In this document: positions 26,283 through 36,554 of the stretch, piece after piece | Layout: every line of letters begins with the position of its first letter | How positions within the stretch are numbered: the stretch's first letter is position 1 | Origin: Betaproteobacteria bacterium | GTDB lineage: Bacteria > Pseudomonadota > Gammaproteobacteria > Burkholderiales > Usitatibacteraceae | DNA length: 64,000 bases | Reading direction: 5' to 3' | Assembly (NCBI GenBank): GCA_016709665.1 | Contig: JADJMI010000029.1 | Coordinates: 62,001-126,000, forward strand | Translations under genes and position numbers: made by a program | Notes under the pieces: model-generated | What the model was told of the DNA's origin: nothing | Database searches by the model: none | Seen by the model: only the letters and a program-made list of their open reading frames with translations

Positions 26283-27621
26283 ATGACCCTCCTCTCGGAC
26301 CAGACCCAGCTCCACCCCGACAAGCTCGACGCCTACTGGATGCCCTTCACGGCGAACCGCCAGTTCAAGGCGGCCCCGCGGATGATGGCGAAGGCCGAGG
26401 GCATGTACTACTGGACGCCCGAGGGCCGCGAGATCCTCGACGGCTTCTCCGGCCTGTGGTGCTGCAACGCGGGCCACAACCGCAAGCCCATCGTCGAGGC
26501 CATCCAGAAGCAGGCCGCCACGATGGACTACGCGCCCGCCTTCCAGATGGGCCACCCGCTCGCCTTCGAGCTGGCCGACCGCGTCGCGAAGCTCGCGCCC
26601 CCGGGCATGGACAAGGTGTTCTTCTGCAACTCCGGCTCGGAGGCCGTCGATACCGCGCTCAAGATCGCGCTCGCCTACCAGCGCGTGAAGGGCGAGGGCC
26701 TCGCGCACGCGCCTCATCGGCCGCGAGCGCGGTTATCACGGCGTGGGCTTCGGCGGCATCTCCGTGGGCGGCATGGTCGCCAACCGCAAGATGTTCGGCA
26801 CGATGCTCGCGGGCGTCGACCACCTGCCGCATACCCACAACCTCGAGCACAACGCCTACTCGAAGGGCCTGCCGAAGTGGGGCGCGCACCTCGCCGACGA
26901 GCTCGAGCGCCTCGTCGCGCTGCACGACGCCTCCACCATCGCCGCGGTGATCGTCGAGCCGATGGCCGGCTCCACGGGCGTGCTCATGCCGCCCGTCGGG
27001 TACCTGAAGCGGCTGCGCGAGATCACGAAGAAGCACGGCATCCTCCTCATCTTCGACGAGGTGATCACGGCCTTCGGCCGCCTGGGCGGCGCCACGGCGG
27101 CGCAGGTCTACGACGTGCAGCCGGACATGATCACCTTCGCCAAGGGCGTCACCTCCGGCACCGTGCCCATGGGCGGGGTCATCGCCTCGCGCGAGATCCA
27201 CGACGCCTTCATGGTCGGCCCGCCGGGCGCCATCGAGCTCTTCCACGGCTACACCTATTCGGCCCACGTGCTCGCCTGCGCGGCGGGCGTCGCGACCCTG
27301 CAGCTCTACGACGACGAGGGGCTCTTCGAGCGCGCCGCGAAGATGGCGCCCGTGCTCGAGCAGGCCGTGCACTCGCTCAAGGGCACGCGCCACGTGATCG
27401 ACATCCGCAACGACGGGCTCGCGGGCGCGGTGGAGCTCGAGCCGCGCGCGGGCGCCCCGGGCGCGCGCACCTTCGACACCTACCTGGGCTGCTGGGAGGA
27501 TGGCCTGCTCGTGCGCCAGGCCGGGGAGATCATCTGCTTCGCCCCGGCGCTCATCGTCGAGGAATCGCACATCGCCCGGATGATGGAAACGCTCAGGGCC
27601 GTCCTCGGCCGCGTCGCCTAG
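26283..27621 (+). CDS. Class III (omega) aminotransferase, beta-alanine:pyruvate type, with one frameshift
   Basis: Reading is open to about 26699, then must shift by one base: dropping one C at 26699-26700 restores VKGEGSRTRLIGRERGYHGVGFGGISVGG and a full 445-residue enzyme. Family marks are PFTANRQFKAAPRM, FSGLWCCNAGHNRKPI, FFCNSGSEAVDTALKIA, LIFDEVITAFGRLG and the PLP lysine in TFAKGVTSG. The enzyme moves an amino group from an omega-amino acid to pyruvate using PLP. The rest of the gene is unblemished, so a sequence error is more likely than decay. The cNMP-binding gene follows 8 bases after the stop. Confidence 0.85.
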
Positions 27622-27629
27622 GAGGCCCG

Positions 27630-27986
27630 TTGAACACCCTCGCGCTATTCCGCAACGAAGCCGACACGCGGCCGGCGAAGGCCGGCGAGACGATCTTCGT
27701 CGAGGGCGACGAGGGCCGGATGATGTTCGTGGTGCTCGAAGGCCAGGTGCGCCTGTCGGTCACCGGCCGCACGGTCGAAAAGGTCGTGAAGGGCGGTGTG
27801 TTCGGGGAGATGGCGCTCATCGACGATTCGCCCCGCAGCGCCACGGCGACGGCCGTCACCGACTGCACGCTCGTGCCCGTCACCGCGCCGCGCTTCCGCG
27901 CGCTGGTGAAGGAAAGCCCGGATTTCGCCCTCGAGATCATGGGCCTCATGGCCGCGCGGCTGCGCAGCATGGACAAGCGGCTCTAG
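27630..27986 (+). CDS. Single-domain cyclic-nucleotide-binding protein
   Basis: TTG 27630 is the best start: AGGAGG lies 4 bases upstream and no ATG comes before the domain. The 118 residues form one cNMP-binding domain: ETIFVEGDEGRMMFVVLEGQVRL and the phosphate-binding cassette FGEMALIDDSPRSATATA, with the Arg that contacts the cyclic phosphate. There is no DNA-binding helix-turn-helix as in CRP. It may act as a small regulatory subunit or a cAMP sink. It is convergent with the kinase gene at 28003, 16 bases away. Confidence 0.82.
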   Translation: MNTLALFRNEADTRPAKAGETIFVEGDEGRMMFVVLEGQVRLSVTGRTVEKVVKGGVFGEMALIDDSPRSATATAVTDCTLVPVTAPRFRALVKESPDFALEIMGLMAARLRSMDKRL

Positions 27987-28002
27987 GCAGGACCGGCGCG
28001 GC

Positions 28003-29150
28003 CTACGAGAGCAGGATGTAGGCCGCCACGCCCGTCGCGAGCACGTAGCCCGCGACCACCGTCACGAACTGCAGGTCGACCCGCCGCCGCCGGGGCGGCG
28101 CGGCCACGGGCAGCGAGCGCGTCGCCTCGAGCGGCAGCACCGCCAGGCGCGCCAGGCCTTCCACGTCGTCGAAGCGCGGCGAGGACCTGAGCGCGATGAG
28201 GTCGTTGTCGGGCTTGAAGACCGGGCCGCCGGGCGCCTCGGGTTTCGGCGATGGCGCGGCCGGCACGGGGACTTCCGCCTCGTCCCCCGCGCCCGCGAGC
28301 GGCTCGACCCGAGCCTTTTCCACCTCCTGCAGGCTCGCGCGCAGGTCCTTCGGCGAACTCCTCCGCGCTTGCGTACCGCTCCAGCGGATTCTTCTTGAGC
28401 GCGCGCGCGACGACGTAGTCGAGCACCGCGGGCAGCCCCGGGCGGGCCCGCGAAGGCGGCGGCACCACGGCGTTCATCAACTGGTACATGAGCTGCGGGA
28501 TGTCGTCGCCCGCTGAAGGGCGCCGCGCCCGTGAGCATCTCGTAGAGCACCACCCCGAGCGAGAAGACGTCCGCGCGCCCGTCGAAGGACTCGCCCGCGG
28601 CCTGCTCGGGCGCCATGTAGCGCGGCGATCCCAGGAGCAGGCCGGTGGCCGTCTTCACCCCGGGCGCGTCGAGCCTCGCGATGCCGAAGTCCATGATCTT
28701 CACGCGCCCGTCGGCGAGCACCATGATGTTGCCCGGCTTCACGTCGCGGTGCACGACGCCGCGTTCGTGCGCGAAGGCGAGCGCCTCGGCCACGCGCGCG
28801 GCGATCTCGACCGCTTCCGCGGGGGGAATGCCGCCCTCCCGGATGAGGTCCCGCAGCTCGCGTCCCTCGAGCACCTCCATGGCCATGAAGGCCGTGTCGC
28901 CCTCGCGGCCGTAGTCGAAGATCGTGACGATGGCGGGATGCGACAGCCCCCCGGCGGCGCGCGCCTCCTGCTGGAAGCGGGCCTCGAAATGCGCGCGCTC
29001 CTCCTCCGTGCCCGCGAGCGTGATGGTCTTGATCGCGACCACGCGGTCGATCATGGGATCGCGGGCACGGTAGACGACGCCCATGGCGCCGTGGCCGATC
29101 TCCTCGATGACGACGAACCGCCCGAAGGATTCCGGCAGCCGGCCCGTCAC
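28003..29150 (-). CDS. Ser/Thr protein kinase (PknB type) with C-terminal membrane anchor, two frameshifts
   Basis: The start MTGRLPESFGRFVVIEEIGHGAMGVVY is a PknB-type G-loop; Lys41 (VAIKTI), HRDVKPGN and MDFGIARL are present, as is GSPRYMAPEQ. Two extra bases break the frame: one C in the run 28508-28511 and one G at 28352-28353 (plus strand). Removing them gives FSGDDIPQLMYQLMNAVVPPPSRARPG, then EEFAKDLRASLQEVEKAR, and a final membrane helix (VVAGYVLATGVAAYILLS). The repaired protein is about 381 residues. It overlaps the stop of the upstream cyclase-like gene by four bases, so the two are coupled. Confidence 0.85.
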
Positions 29151-30034
29151 GGCCCGAACCCGAACTTGCGCTTCAGGTCGCGCCAGAGACCCCCGGCCGT
29201 GACCTTCGGCGCTTCCTTGCCGAAGGTATGGCTCACCGTCATCTGCTCGCCCGGCGCGAGGTCCACCGAGAATTCGAGCGGCGGCTGGCGTTCGTGGGTG
29301 ATGCGGATGCGGTGGCGGCCCGGTGGCAGCTCGACCTGCTGCAGGGGCGGCGCCTTCCCGTGCGATATGCCGTCCACGGTGACGAAGCCGCGCGGCTTCA
29401 CGTCGAGAAAGACGACGGCGGGCCGCGGCGGGAAGTAGCGCCTGATGGCTTCACGACCCGCCACGCCGAGCACGAGGATGCCGAGCATGCCGGCGAGGGC
29501 GTAGGCGGCGAACCGGTTGCGCCGGACGGCGCGGCGGGCGGGGTCGGGGGTGTAGAAGGCGTGCATGCGCACGCGCGTGTCGGTGTATTCGCCCGCGGGG
29601 GCGAGTTCCATCGCGCGGTCGGGGCGCGTCGCTTCCAGGGCGGCCGCGAAACCCGACGTGACGAAGAGCCTGCCCGGCGGCGCGAAGCGCGCGGCAGCCG
29701 CGGCGGCGGCGAGGCCGTCGCCGAACACCTTCGCGTCGGCATCGCGGCCGGTCACCGCGAGCGGGCCGTGATTGAGGCCCACCTGAACGGCTTCCTCGCC
29801 GGGCTTGTCGCACAGCTCCTTCGCCAGCTCGTACGCGCGCAGCGGCTCGCCGAAGTGGACGAGCGCGACGCCGTCCTCGGCGTCGAGCACGAGGCGCTCG
29901 CCCGGCGGCACGCGGGCGATGGCGAGGCGCACCCGCTCCTCGACGTGCGACTTGAGCGCCGCCTGTTCCGCGACGCCGCGACCGTCGAAACGCGCGATGC
30001 GCAGGAACGCGACGCTGGCGGCGACCGGCGCGGG
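29147..30034 (-). CDS. Cyclase-homology protein with membrane helix and PEGA domain (5' end lost)
   Basis: From about 30034 the frame reads APVAASVAFLRIARFDGRG and continues into a degenerate class III cyclase fold (LNHGPLAVTGRDADAKVFGDGLAAAAAAARFAPPGRLFVTSGFAAAL). The metal-binding Asp pair and the catalytic Asn/Arg are not evident, so it is probably inactive and may sense or scaffold. A membrane helix (YALAGMLGILVLGVAG) and a PEGA domain (VFLDVKPRGFVTVDGISHGKAP, VELPPGRHRIRI) follow. The start codon is missing: upstream the sequence dissolves into a poly-G/C tract. In operon with the kinase at 28003-29150. Confidence 0.7.
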   Translation of the reverse strand, partial: PAPVAASVAFLRIARFDGRGVAEQAALKSHVEERVRLAIARVPPGERLVLDAEDGVALVHFGEPLRAYELAKELCDKPGEEAVQVGLNHGPLAVTGRDADAKVFGDGLAAAAAAARFAPPGRLFVTSGFAAALEATRPDRAMELAPAGEYTDTRVRMHAFYTPDPARRAVRRNRFAAYALAGMLGILVLGVAGREAIRRYFPPRPAVVFLDVKPRGFVTVDGISHGKAPPLQQVELPPGRHRIRITHERQPPLEFSVDLAPGEQMTVSHTFGKEAPKVTAGGLWRDLKRKFGFGP

Positions 30035-30035
30035 T

Positions 30036-30068
30036 CGGCGGGGGGGGGGCGGCGGGGGGGCGGGGCGG
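30036..30068. other. Poly-G tract, likely assembly artefact at the start of the cyclase-like gene
   Basis: Runs of ten and seven G with single C interruptions, unlike the codon-structured DNA on either side. It sits where the start codon and ribosome-binding site of the 29147-30034 gene should be. Either a real slippery tract or a misassembled gap. Confidence 0.6.
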
Positions 30069-30074
30069 GCGCGC

Positions 30075-31739
<1,665 letters not shown>

Positions 31740-31780
31740 GGCGGTGCTTTCGGCGTGAGGAATGCGGAGGGAAGCCTGCT

Positions 31781-31786
31781 ATTTTA
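31781..31786 (-). promoter_or_regulatory. Putative -10 box of ettA
   Basis: TAAAAT on the minus strand, 42 bases before the ettA start, in the only AT-rich patch of the 31740-31960 gap. No clear -35 box. The gap also has a GGCCGG...CCGGCC inverted repeat at about 31815-31840 and no other gene I can support. Confidence 0.4.
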
Positions 31787-31960
31787 ACCTATTGAGATGT
31801 CCTTTCCGACCGCGGCCGGCTCCCCGGGGGAACCGGCCGCTCCGTCGTCGAACCCGCCGCCGCGCGAGGGCGTCCCCGGCATCGCGGAAGCGGGCGGCAA
31901 CCCGAAAACGTCGTTAGGCGGGCCGCGCACAGCCCGCGAAGTTGCCGTTGCTGCAAACCG

Positions 31961-32161
31961 CTACACCGTCAGCCAGGCGCGGGCAGCCGCCCTCGCCTCG
32001 TGCTCGAAACGCGCGCGCCTCGCGGCGGCGCCACACCCCTCGGCCGGCCCGGTCACCGCCCATCGGTGCCCGAGCCAGGCCGCGAAGCCCCTCAATCGCC
32101 CGGCCATGCGGGGAGCCCACCGGCCCCTCCACGCCGCCGTCACCACGTAATTCGCCAACAT
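31961..32161 (-). CDS. Possible small basic protein, 66 residues
   Basis: ATG 32161 has GGGAG 7 bases upstream, the best ribosome-binding site in this region. The product is rich in Ala, Arg and Trp (NYVVTAAWRGRWAPRMAGRL, FAAWLGHRWAVTG) and may lie on the membrane. No family is recognised. It is upstream of ettA on the same strand and behind a strong hairpin. It could also be a chance open frame in GC-rich DNA. Confidence 0.4.
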   Translation of the reverse strand: MLANYVVTAAWRGRWAPRMAGRLRGFAAWLGHRWAVTGPAEGCGAAARRARFEHEARAAARAWLTV

Positions 32162-32201
32162 CGTCGTCTCCCTGTCGTTCTTTTTCTGGTGCGCAAATGC
32201 A

Positions 32202-32235
32202 CGAAGCCCGGAGGTTTCCAGGTCTCCGGGCTTCG
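32202..32235. promoter_or_regulatory. Strong 12-base-pair hairpin in a 379-base stretch without a firm gene
   Basis: CGAAGCCCGGAG (32202-32213) pairs perfectly with CTCCGGGCTTCG (32224-32235) around a 10-base loop. On the minus strand it lies between two small open frames and could act as a leader hairpin or attenuator; on either strand it could be a terminator without a T-run. The whole stretch 32162-32540 is less GC-rich than its surroundings and otherwise holds only a doubtful 40-codon frame and the queE promoter. Confidence 0.5.
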
Positions 32236-32265
32236 CGAGGGATTCTTCGCTGACGATGCGGCGTG

Positions 32266-32388
32266 CTACCCGATCGTTCTCCCGGAGACGGTCATGTCCG
32301 TATCGGACGGCATGCCGACGACCTGCCAAAAGGCGGTCGCGCACGGCAGTCGGCCGACGGATCGATGAATGAAGGTTTGGGCTTTCAT
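32266..32388 (-). CDS. Doubtful 40-residue open frame ahead of the hairpin
   Basis: ATG 32388 follows GAGAG at close range and reads MKAQTFIHRSVGRLPCATAF to a TAG at 32266-32268. It is the only short frame in this stretch with a start and a site. If real, it would be a leader peptide for the hairpin and the 66-residue frame. The evidence is thin. Confidence 0.25.
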   Translation of the reverse strand: MKAQTFIHRSVGRLPCATAFWQVVGMPSDTDMTVSGRTIG

Positions 32389-32525
32389 GTCTCTCGGTGA
32401 ATCTCTCTCGGGTTGTTACGGTTCGGATGCTGCCATGCAGCAAATTCCGGCGTCAAGGGGGAGGGCGCGGAATTTCGTGACGGGACGCGATCGTGTCGCA
32501 AATCCGGCACGCCCCCCAATTCGCC

Positions 32526-32531
32526 GATAAT
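32526..32531 (+). promoter_or_regulatory. -10 box of queE
   Basis: GATAAT ends nine bases before the queE ATG at 32541, so the mRNA would start within about three bases of the start codon. There is no ribosome-binding site between. Confidence 0.45.
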
Positions 32532-32540
32532 GGGCGATCC

Positions 32541-33172
32541 ATGTACACGGTGAAGGAACTCTTCCACACGCTGCAAGGCGAGGGCGCCCAGGCCGGGAGC
32601 GCCGCGGTGTTCCTGCGCTTCGCCGGCTGCAACCTGTGGTCCGGGCGCGAGGCGGACCGCGCGGATGCCGTGTGCAAGTTCTGCGACACGGACTTCACCG
32701 GCACGGACGGCCCGGGTGGTGGCAAGTTCGAGACACCCGCCTCCCTCGCGCGCGCGTCGCCGCGGCCTGGCCCGCGACGGGCTCGCGCGACCGCCTCGTC
32801 GTGTGCACCGGCGGCGAGCCGCTCCTGCAACTGGACGACATCCTCATCGACGCGCTGCACGTCATGGGCTTTCGCGTCGCCGTCGAGACCAACGGCACGA
32901 TCGCCGCGCCCGCGGGCCTCGACTGGATCTGCGTGAGCCCCAAGTCGACGTCCCCCCTCGCCCAGGAAACCGGCGACGAACTGAAGCTCGTGTACCCTCA
33001 GGCCGATGCCCCTCCCGAACGCTTCGCCGCGCTCGGTTTCCGGCACTTCTTCCTGCAACCGATGGACGGCCCGGCCCGCGAGAGCGCCACCGAGGCCGCC
33101 GTCGCCTACTGCAAGGCGCACCCGCAGTGGCGCCTTTCGCTCCAGACCCACAAGCTGATCGGTATCCCCTGA
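32541..33172 (+). CDS. queE: 7-carboxy-7-deazaguanine synthase (one frameshift)
   Basis: A radical SAM enzyme of queuosine synthesis that turns 6-carboxytetrahydropterin into 7-carboxy-7-deazaguanine. It starts MYTVKELFHTLQGEGAQAG and has the widened proteobacterial cysteine motif GCNLWSGREADRADAVCKFC. Around 32747-32756 one base is missing from a GC alternation; adding it joins ETPASLA to ARVAAAWPATGSRDRLVVCTGGEPLLQLD and gives about 210 residues. QueD follows 5 bases after the stop. Confidence 0.9.
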
Positions 33173-33177
33173 AAAAA

Positions 33178-33540
33178 ATGCAGATCTCGTATCGCTTCGG
33201 CTTCGACGCCGCGCACCACTTTCCCGGGTATCCCGCGGGCCATCCCTATCACGGCGTGCACGGCCATTCCTTCCAGGCGGAAGTCGCCATTCGCGGCATG
33301 CCCGACGCGGCCACCGGCTTCATCGCGGACCTGGGCCAGGTCGAGCGCGCCTGCCTGGAGGCCCGTACCCAACTGGATCACAAGATGCTCAACGAGATCG
33401 CCGGGCTCGCCAAGCCCAGCCTCGAGAACCTGTGCCTGTGGCTGTGGAAGCGGCTCGCGCCGGCCTTCCCCGCGCTCGCCCGCGTGACCGTCCGCCGCGA
33501 TTCGTGCGGCCAGGCCTGCACCTACGAAGGGCCGGGCTGA
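33178..33540 (+). CDS. queD: 6-carboxytetrahydropterin synthase
   Basis: The 120-residue QueD has the zinc histidines (FDAAHHFPG, HGVHGHSF) and the catalytic LDHKMLNEI and SLENLCLWLW blocks. It converts dihydroneopterin triphosphate to 6-carboxytetrahydropterin, the substrate of QueE. It is coupled to queE. The start is taken at ATG 33178 after a run of seven A. Confidence 0.92.
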   Translation: MQISYRFGFDAAHHFPGYPAGHPYHGVHGHSFQAEVAIRGMPDAATGFIADLGQVERACLEARTQLDHKMLNEIAGLAKPSLENLCLWLWKRLAPAFPALARVTVRRDSCGQACTYEGPG

Positions 33541-33541
33541 C

Positions 33542-34012
33542 ATGGAGGACTTCTTCCGCATCCGTCCCGCCAAGGCCGCCGACGCCGAGGGCGCGCGATT
33601 CGTCGTCTTTCCCATCCTCGAAAGCTACGCACTCGAACCCGAACCCGAGGGCGCCGACGCCGACCTCTACGATCTCGACGGCGCGTACCTGAAGGCGGGG
33701 GGCGCCTTCTGGGTCGTCGAGGACGACCGCGGCGAGATCGTCGGCACGTGCGGCCTGAAGCCCATGGCCAACGGCTCCGTCGAGTTGCGCAAGATGTACC
33801 TCATGCCCCACGCGCGCGGGCAGGGCCTGGGCAAGAAGCTGCTGAAGACGGCCATTGCCAAGGCGAAGGCGCTCGGCTTCAAGCGCCTGGAGCTCGAGAC
33901 GGCCACGCAACTGCGCGAAGCGATCGCCCTCTACGAAAGCTTCGGTTTCGTCCGGCGCGAAGGCTGCGTCGAGACGAGCCGCTGCGACCAGGCCTACCAG
34001 CTCGACCTGTAG
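33542..34012 (+). CDS. GNAT-family N-acetyltransferase
   Basis: A 156-residue acetyltransferase: IRPAKAADAEGARFVVF at the start, the beta-bulge strand VELRKMYLMP, acetyl-CoA loop ARGQGLGKKLL, and ATQLREAIALYESFGF. The acceptor is unknown. It starts one base after queD ends and is 2 bases from rtcB, so it shares the operon. Confidence 0.88.
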   Translation: MEDFFRIRPAKAADAEGARFVVFPILESYALEPEPEGADADLYDLDGAYLKAGGAFWVVEDDRGEIVGTCGLKPMANGSVELRKMYLMPHARGQGLGKKLLKTAIAKAKALGFKRLELETATQLREAIALYESFGFVRREGCVETSRCDQAYQLDL

Positions 34013-34014
34013 CC

Positions 34015-35215
34015 ATGCCCATCGCGGCGAGGCTCACGAAGGGCCGCGTTCCCGTCCTCGCGTGGACGGACGACCTCGAGCCGCAGGCCCGCAAGCAGCT
34101 CGAGAATGTCGCGAACCTGCCGATCGTCCACGGCCACGTGGCGGCCATGCCGGACGTGCACGCCGGCATCGGCGCGACGGTGGGCAGCGTGATCCCGACC
34201 CGGGGCGCCATCATTCCCGCGGCCGTGGGCGTGGACATCGGCTGCGGCATGAACGCGGTGCGGCTCACGCTCACGGCGGAGGACCTGCCCGCGAACCTCG
34301 GCCGCATCCGCTCGGCCATCGAGGCGGCCGTGCCCGTGGGCTTCGACCAGCACGGCGAATGCCCGGTGCACGATGCGAAGGCGCTGCGCGTTCTCGCGAA
34401 GCGGCTCGGCGCGGTTTCCGGCAAGCACCCGGGCCTCGCGAAGATGCAGAAGAAATTCGACGAGACATGGACGCTGCAGATCGGGTCCCTGGGCGGCGGC
34501 AACCATTTCATCGAGCTGTGCCTCGACGAAGCCGGAGCGCGTGTGGGTGATGCTGCACTCGGGCTCGCGCGGCATCGGCAACGTGATGGGCCGCTACTTC
34601 ATCGAACGGGCGCGCCGCGAGGCCGAGCGCCTGGACCGGCGACTGCCGGACCGCGACCTCGCCTGGTTCGACGAGGGCACGGCGCTCTTCGACGACTACG
34701 TCGAGGCCGTGGGCTGGGCGCAGGACTACGCGATGGCCAACCGCCGCGAGATGATGCGGCTCGTCGTGGAGTCCCTGCGCAGGCATCTGCCGTCCTTCTC
34801 GCTGGCCGACGAGGCGATCAACTGCCATCACAACTACGTCGCGCGCGAGACCCATTTCGGCGAAAGCCTCTTCATCACGCGAAAGGGCGCCATCCGCGCG
34901 GGCGAGGGCGAGCTCGGCATCATCCCCGGCAGCATGGGCGCGCGCTCCTTCATCGTGCGCGGCAGGGGCGAGCCGCAGTCCTTCTGCTCCTGCGCCCATG
35001 GCGCGGGGCGGCGCATGAGCCGCACGGAGGCGAAGCGCCGCTTCTCCCGCGAAGACCTGGAGCGGCAGACGGTCGGGGTGGAATGCCGCAAGGACGGCGG
35101 CGTGATCGACGAGATCCCCGGCGCCTACAAGGACATCGACGAGGTCATGGCGAGGCAGGATGACCTCGTGGACATCGTGCACACGCTGAAGCAGGTGCTC
35201 TGCGTGAAGGGCTAG
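34015..35215 (+). CDS. rtcB: RtcB-type RNA ligase (one frameshift)
   Basis: RtcB joins RNA 2',3'-cyclic phosphate (3'-phosphate) and 5'-hydroxyl ends with GTP and Mn. Family marks are MPDVHAGIGATVGSVIP, VGVDIGCGMNAVRLT, SLGGGNHFIELC, LHSGSRGIGN, INCHHNYVARE and the guanylated His in FCSCAHGAGRRMSR. An extra G at 34534-34535 breaks the frame; removing it gives DEAERVWVMLHSGSRG and about 399 residues. This is the RtcB2-like form without archease nearby. It is in the queE-queD operon. Confidence 0.92.
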
Positions 35216-35217
35216 CG

Positions 35218-36363
35218 CTGAACGCCACGATCGTCCTGCTCTCGCTCGCCGCGTTCGCGAGCGCCGCCGCGATGCGCGTCTGCGACGCCCTGCTGCCGCG
35301 CCTGGCCGGCGCGTACGACGTGGGGCTCGCCTCGGCCGCCGACGTCATCACGGTGTTCGCCGTCGCGTACGGGGCCTGCCAGGTCGTGTTCGGCCCGCTC
35401 GGGGACCGCTACGGCAAGTTGCGCGTCATCACCGGCGCATGCCTCGCCGCGAGCGTGGCGAACCTCGCCTGCGCGTTCGCGCCCGGATTTCCTTCGCTCC
35501 TCGCCGCGCGCGTCCTGGCCGGCGCCGCGTGCGCCTGCATCATCCCGCTCAGCATGGCGTGGATCGGCGACACGACGCCCTACGAATCGCGCCAGGGCGT
35601 GCTCGCGCGCTACCTCCTCGGGCAGATCTTCGGCATGACCTCGGGCAGCGTGGCCGGCGGCTTCGCGGCGGAGTCGGGATGGTGGCAATGGCCGTTCGTC
35701 GCGGTGGCCGTCGCGTTCCTCGTGGTCGCCTGGCTGCTGGGCCGCGCCGCGCGGGACGACCGGGGTTCGCGCCGCGACGGCGGCCACCTGTTCGCGGACA
35801 TCGGCAAGGTGCTCGCCGTGCCGTGGGCGCGCGTCGTGATCCTCACCGTTTTCGCCGAAGGCGCGGCGATGGCGGGCGGACTCGCGTTCGTGGCGAGCCA
35901 CCTGCACCTCGAACGCGGCACGAGCCTCGCCCTCGCGGGCGTGGTCTTCACCGGCTACGGCCTCGGGGGCGTCGCCTTCGCGCTTCTGGCCGGGCGCGCC
36001 GCGCGAAGGCTCGGCGAGGTGCGGCTCGCGACCATCGGCACCGCGGCGATCTCGCTGTCGATCGCGATCGTGGCGTTCGTGCCGTCCCTCGCTGCCGCGG
36101 GCTTCGGTTGCTTCGGCGCGGGGCTCGGCTTCTACATGCTGCACAACACGCTGCAGACCAACGCGACGCAGATGGCGCCGGAGCGGCGGGGCGCCGCCGT
36201 CGCGCTCTTCGCCTCGCTCTTCTTCATCGGGCAGTCGATCGGCGTCGCGCTCACCGCGCAGCTGGTGGAGCGGGCGGGGACGTCATGGGGCATCGCGGCA
36301 TCGGCGGCCGCGATCGTGCCCGTCGGTCTGGCGTTCGCGATCCTGCGCGCGCGCCGGGGCTAG
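35218..36363 (+). CDS. MFS transporter, probably starting with CTG
   Basis: The first ATG (35272) would cut helix 1 in half. The in-frame codons before it (ATIVLLSLAAFASAAAMRVCD) form the normal first helix, and the only start-like codon is CTG 35218, with AAGGG 6 bases upstream and the rtcB stop 2 bases before it. The 381-residue product has 12 helices and the loop motif FGPLGDRYGKLRVI, closest to drug-efflux-type MFS. The substrate is unknown. A base error turning ATG or GTG to CTG is also possible. Confidence 0.82.
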   Translation: MNATIVLLSLAAFASAAAMRVCDALLPRLAGAYDVGLASAADVITVFAVAYGACQVVFGPLGDRYGKLRVITGACLAASVANLACAFAPGFPSLLAARVLAGAACACIIPLSMAWIGDTTPYESRQGVLARYLLGQIFGMTSGSVAGGFAAESGWWQWPFVAVAVAFLVVAWLLGRAARDDRGSRRDGGHLFADIGKVLAVPWARVVILTVFAEGAAMAGGLAFVASHLHLERGTSLALAGVVFTGYGLGGVAFALLAGRAARRLGEVRLATIGTAAISLSIAIVAFVPSLAAAGFGCFGAGLGFYMLHNTLQTNATQMAPERRGAAVALFASLFFIGQSIGVALTAQLVERAGTSWGIAASAAAIVPVGLAFAILRARRG

Positions 36364-36510
36364 CCGCGCCCGTCGGGGAGCCGCCGGGCTTCGCGACGAC
36401 GGGTGGAAGTACGTTGTACCCGAGAAAAGTCCTGGAATTCATGGCGCCCTCCCGATCGACGATGCGATGGGATCCAGTCTGCGCGGAGGGTTCCGGGCGA
36501 GGCGGGCCGA

Positions 36511-36530
36511 AAAGCGGGGGAAAGTCCCCC
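36511..36530 (-). terminator. Rho-independent-like terminator of the dpp-amidase operon
   Basis: On the minus strand GGGGGA-CTT-TCCCCC is followed by GCTTTT, 25 bases beyond the repaired amidase stop. The rest of the gap 36364-36554 shows nothing else. Confidence 0.55.
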
Positions 36531-36554
36531 GACTTCAGCCCATGGAGGGCCTTC

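Noticed and set aside
31797..32150. 117-codon plus-strand frame upstream of queE
   Set aside because: Pro/Ala/Arg composition of a random GC-rich frame; no start site, no domain; overlaps a better small frame on the other strand.
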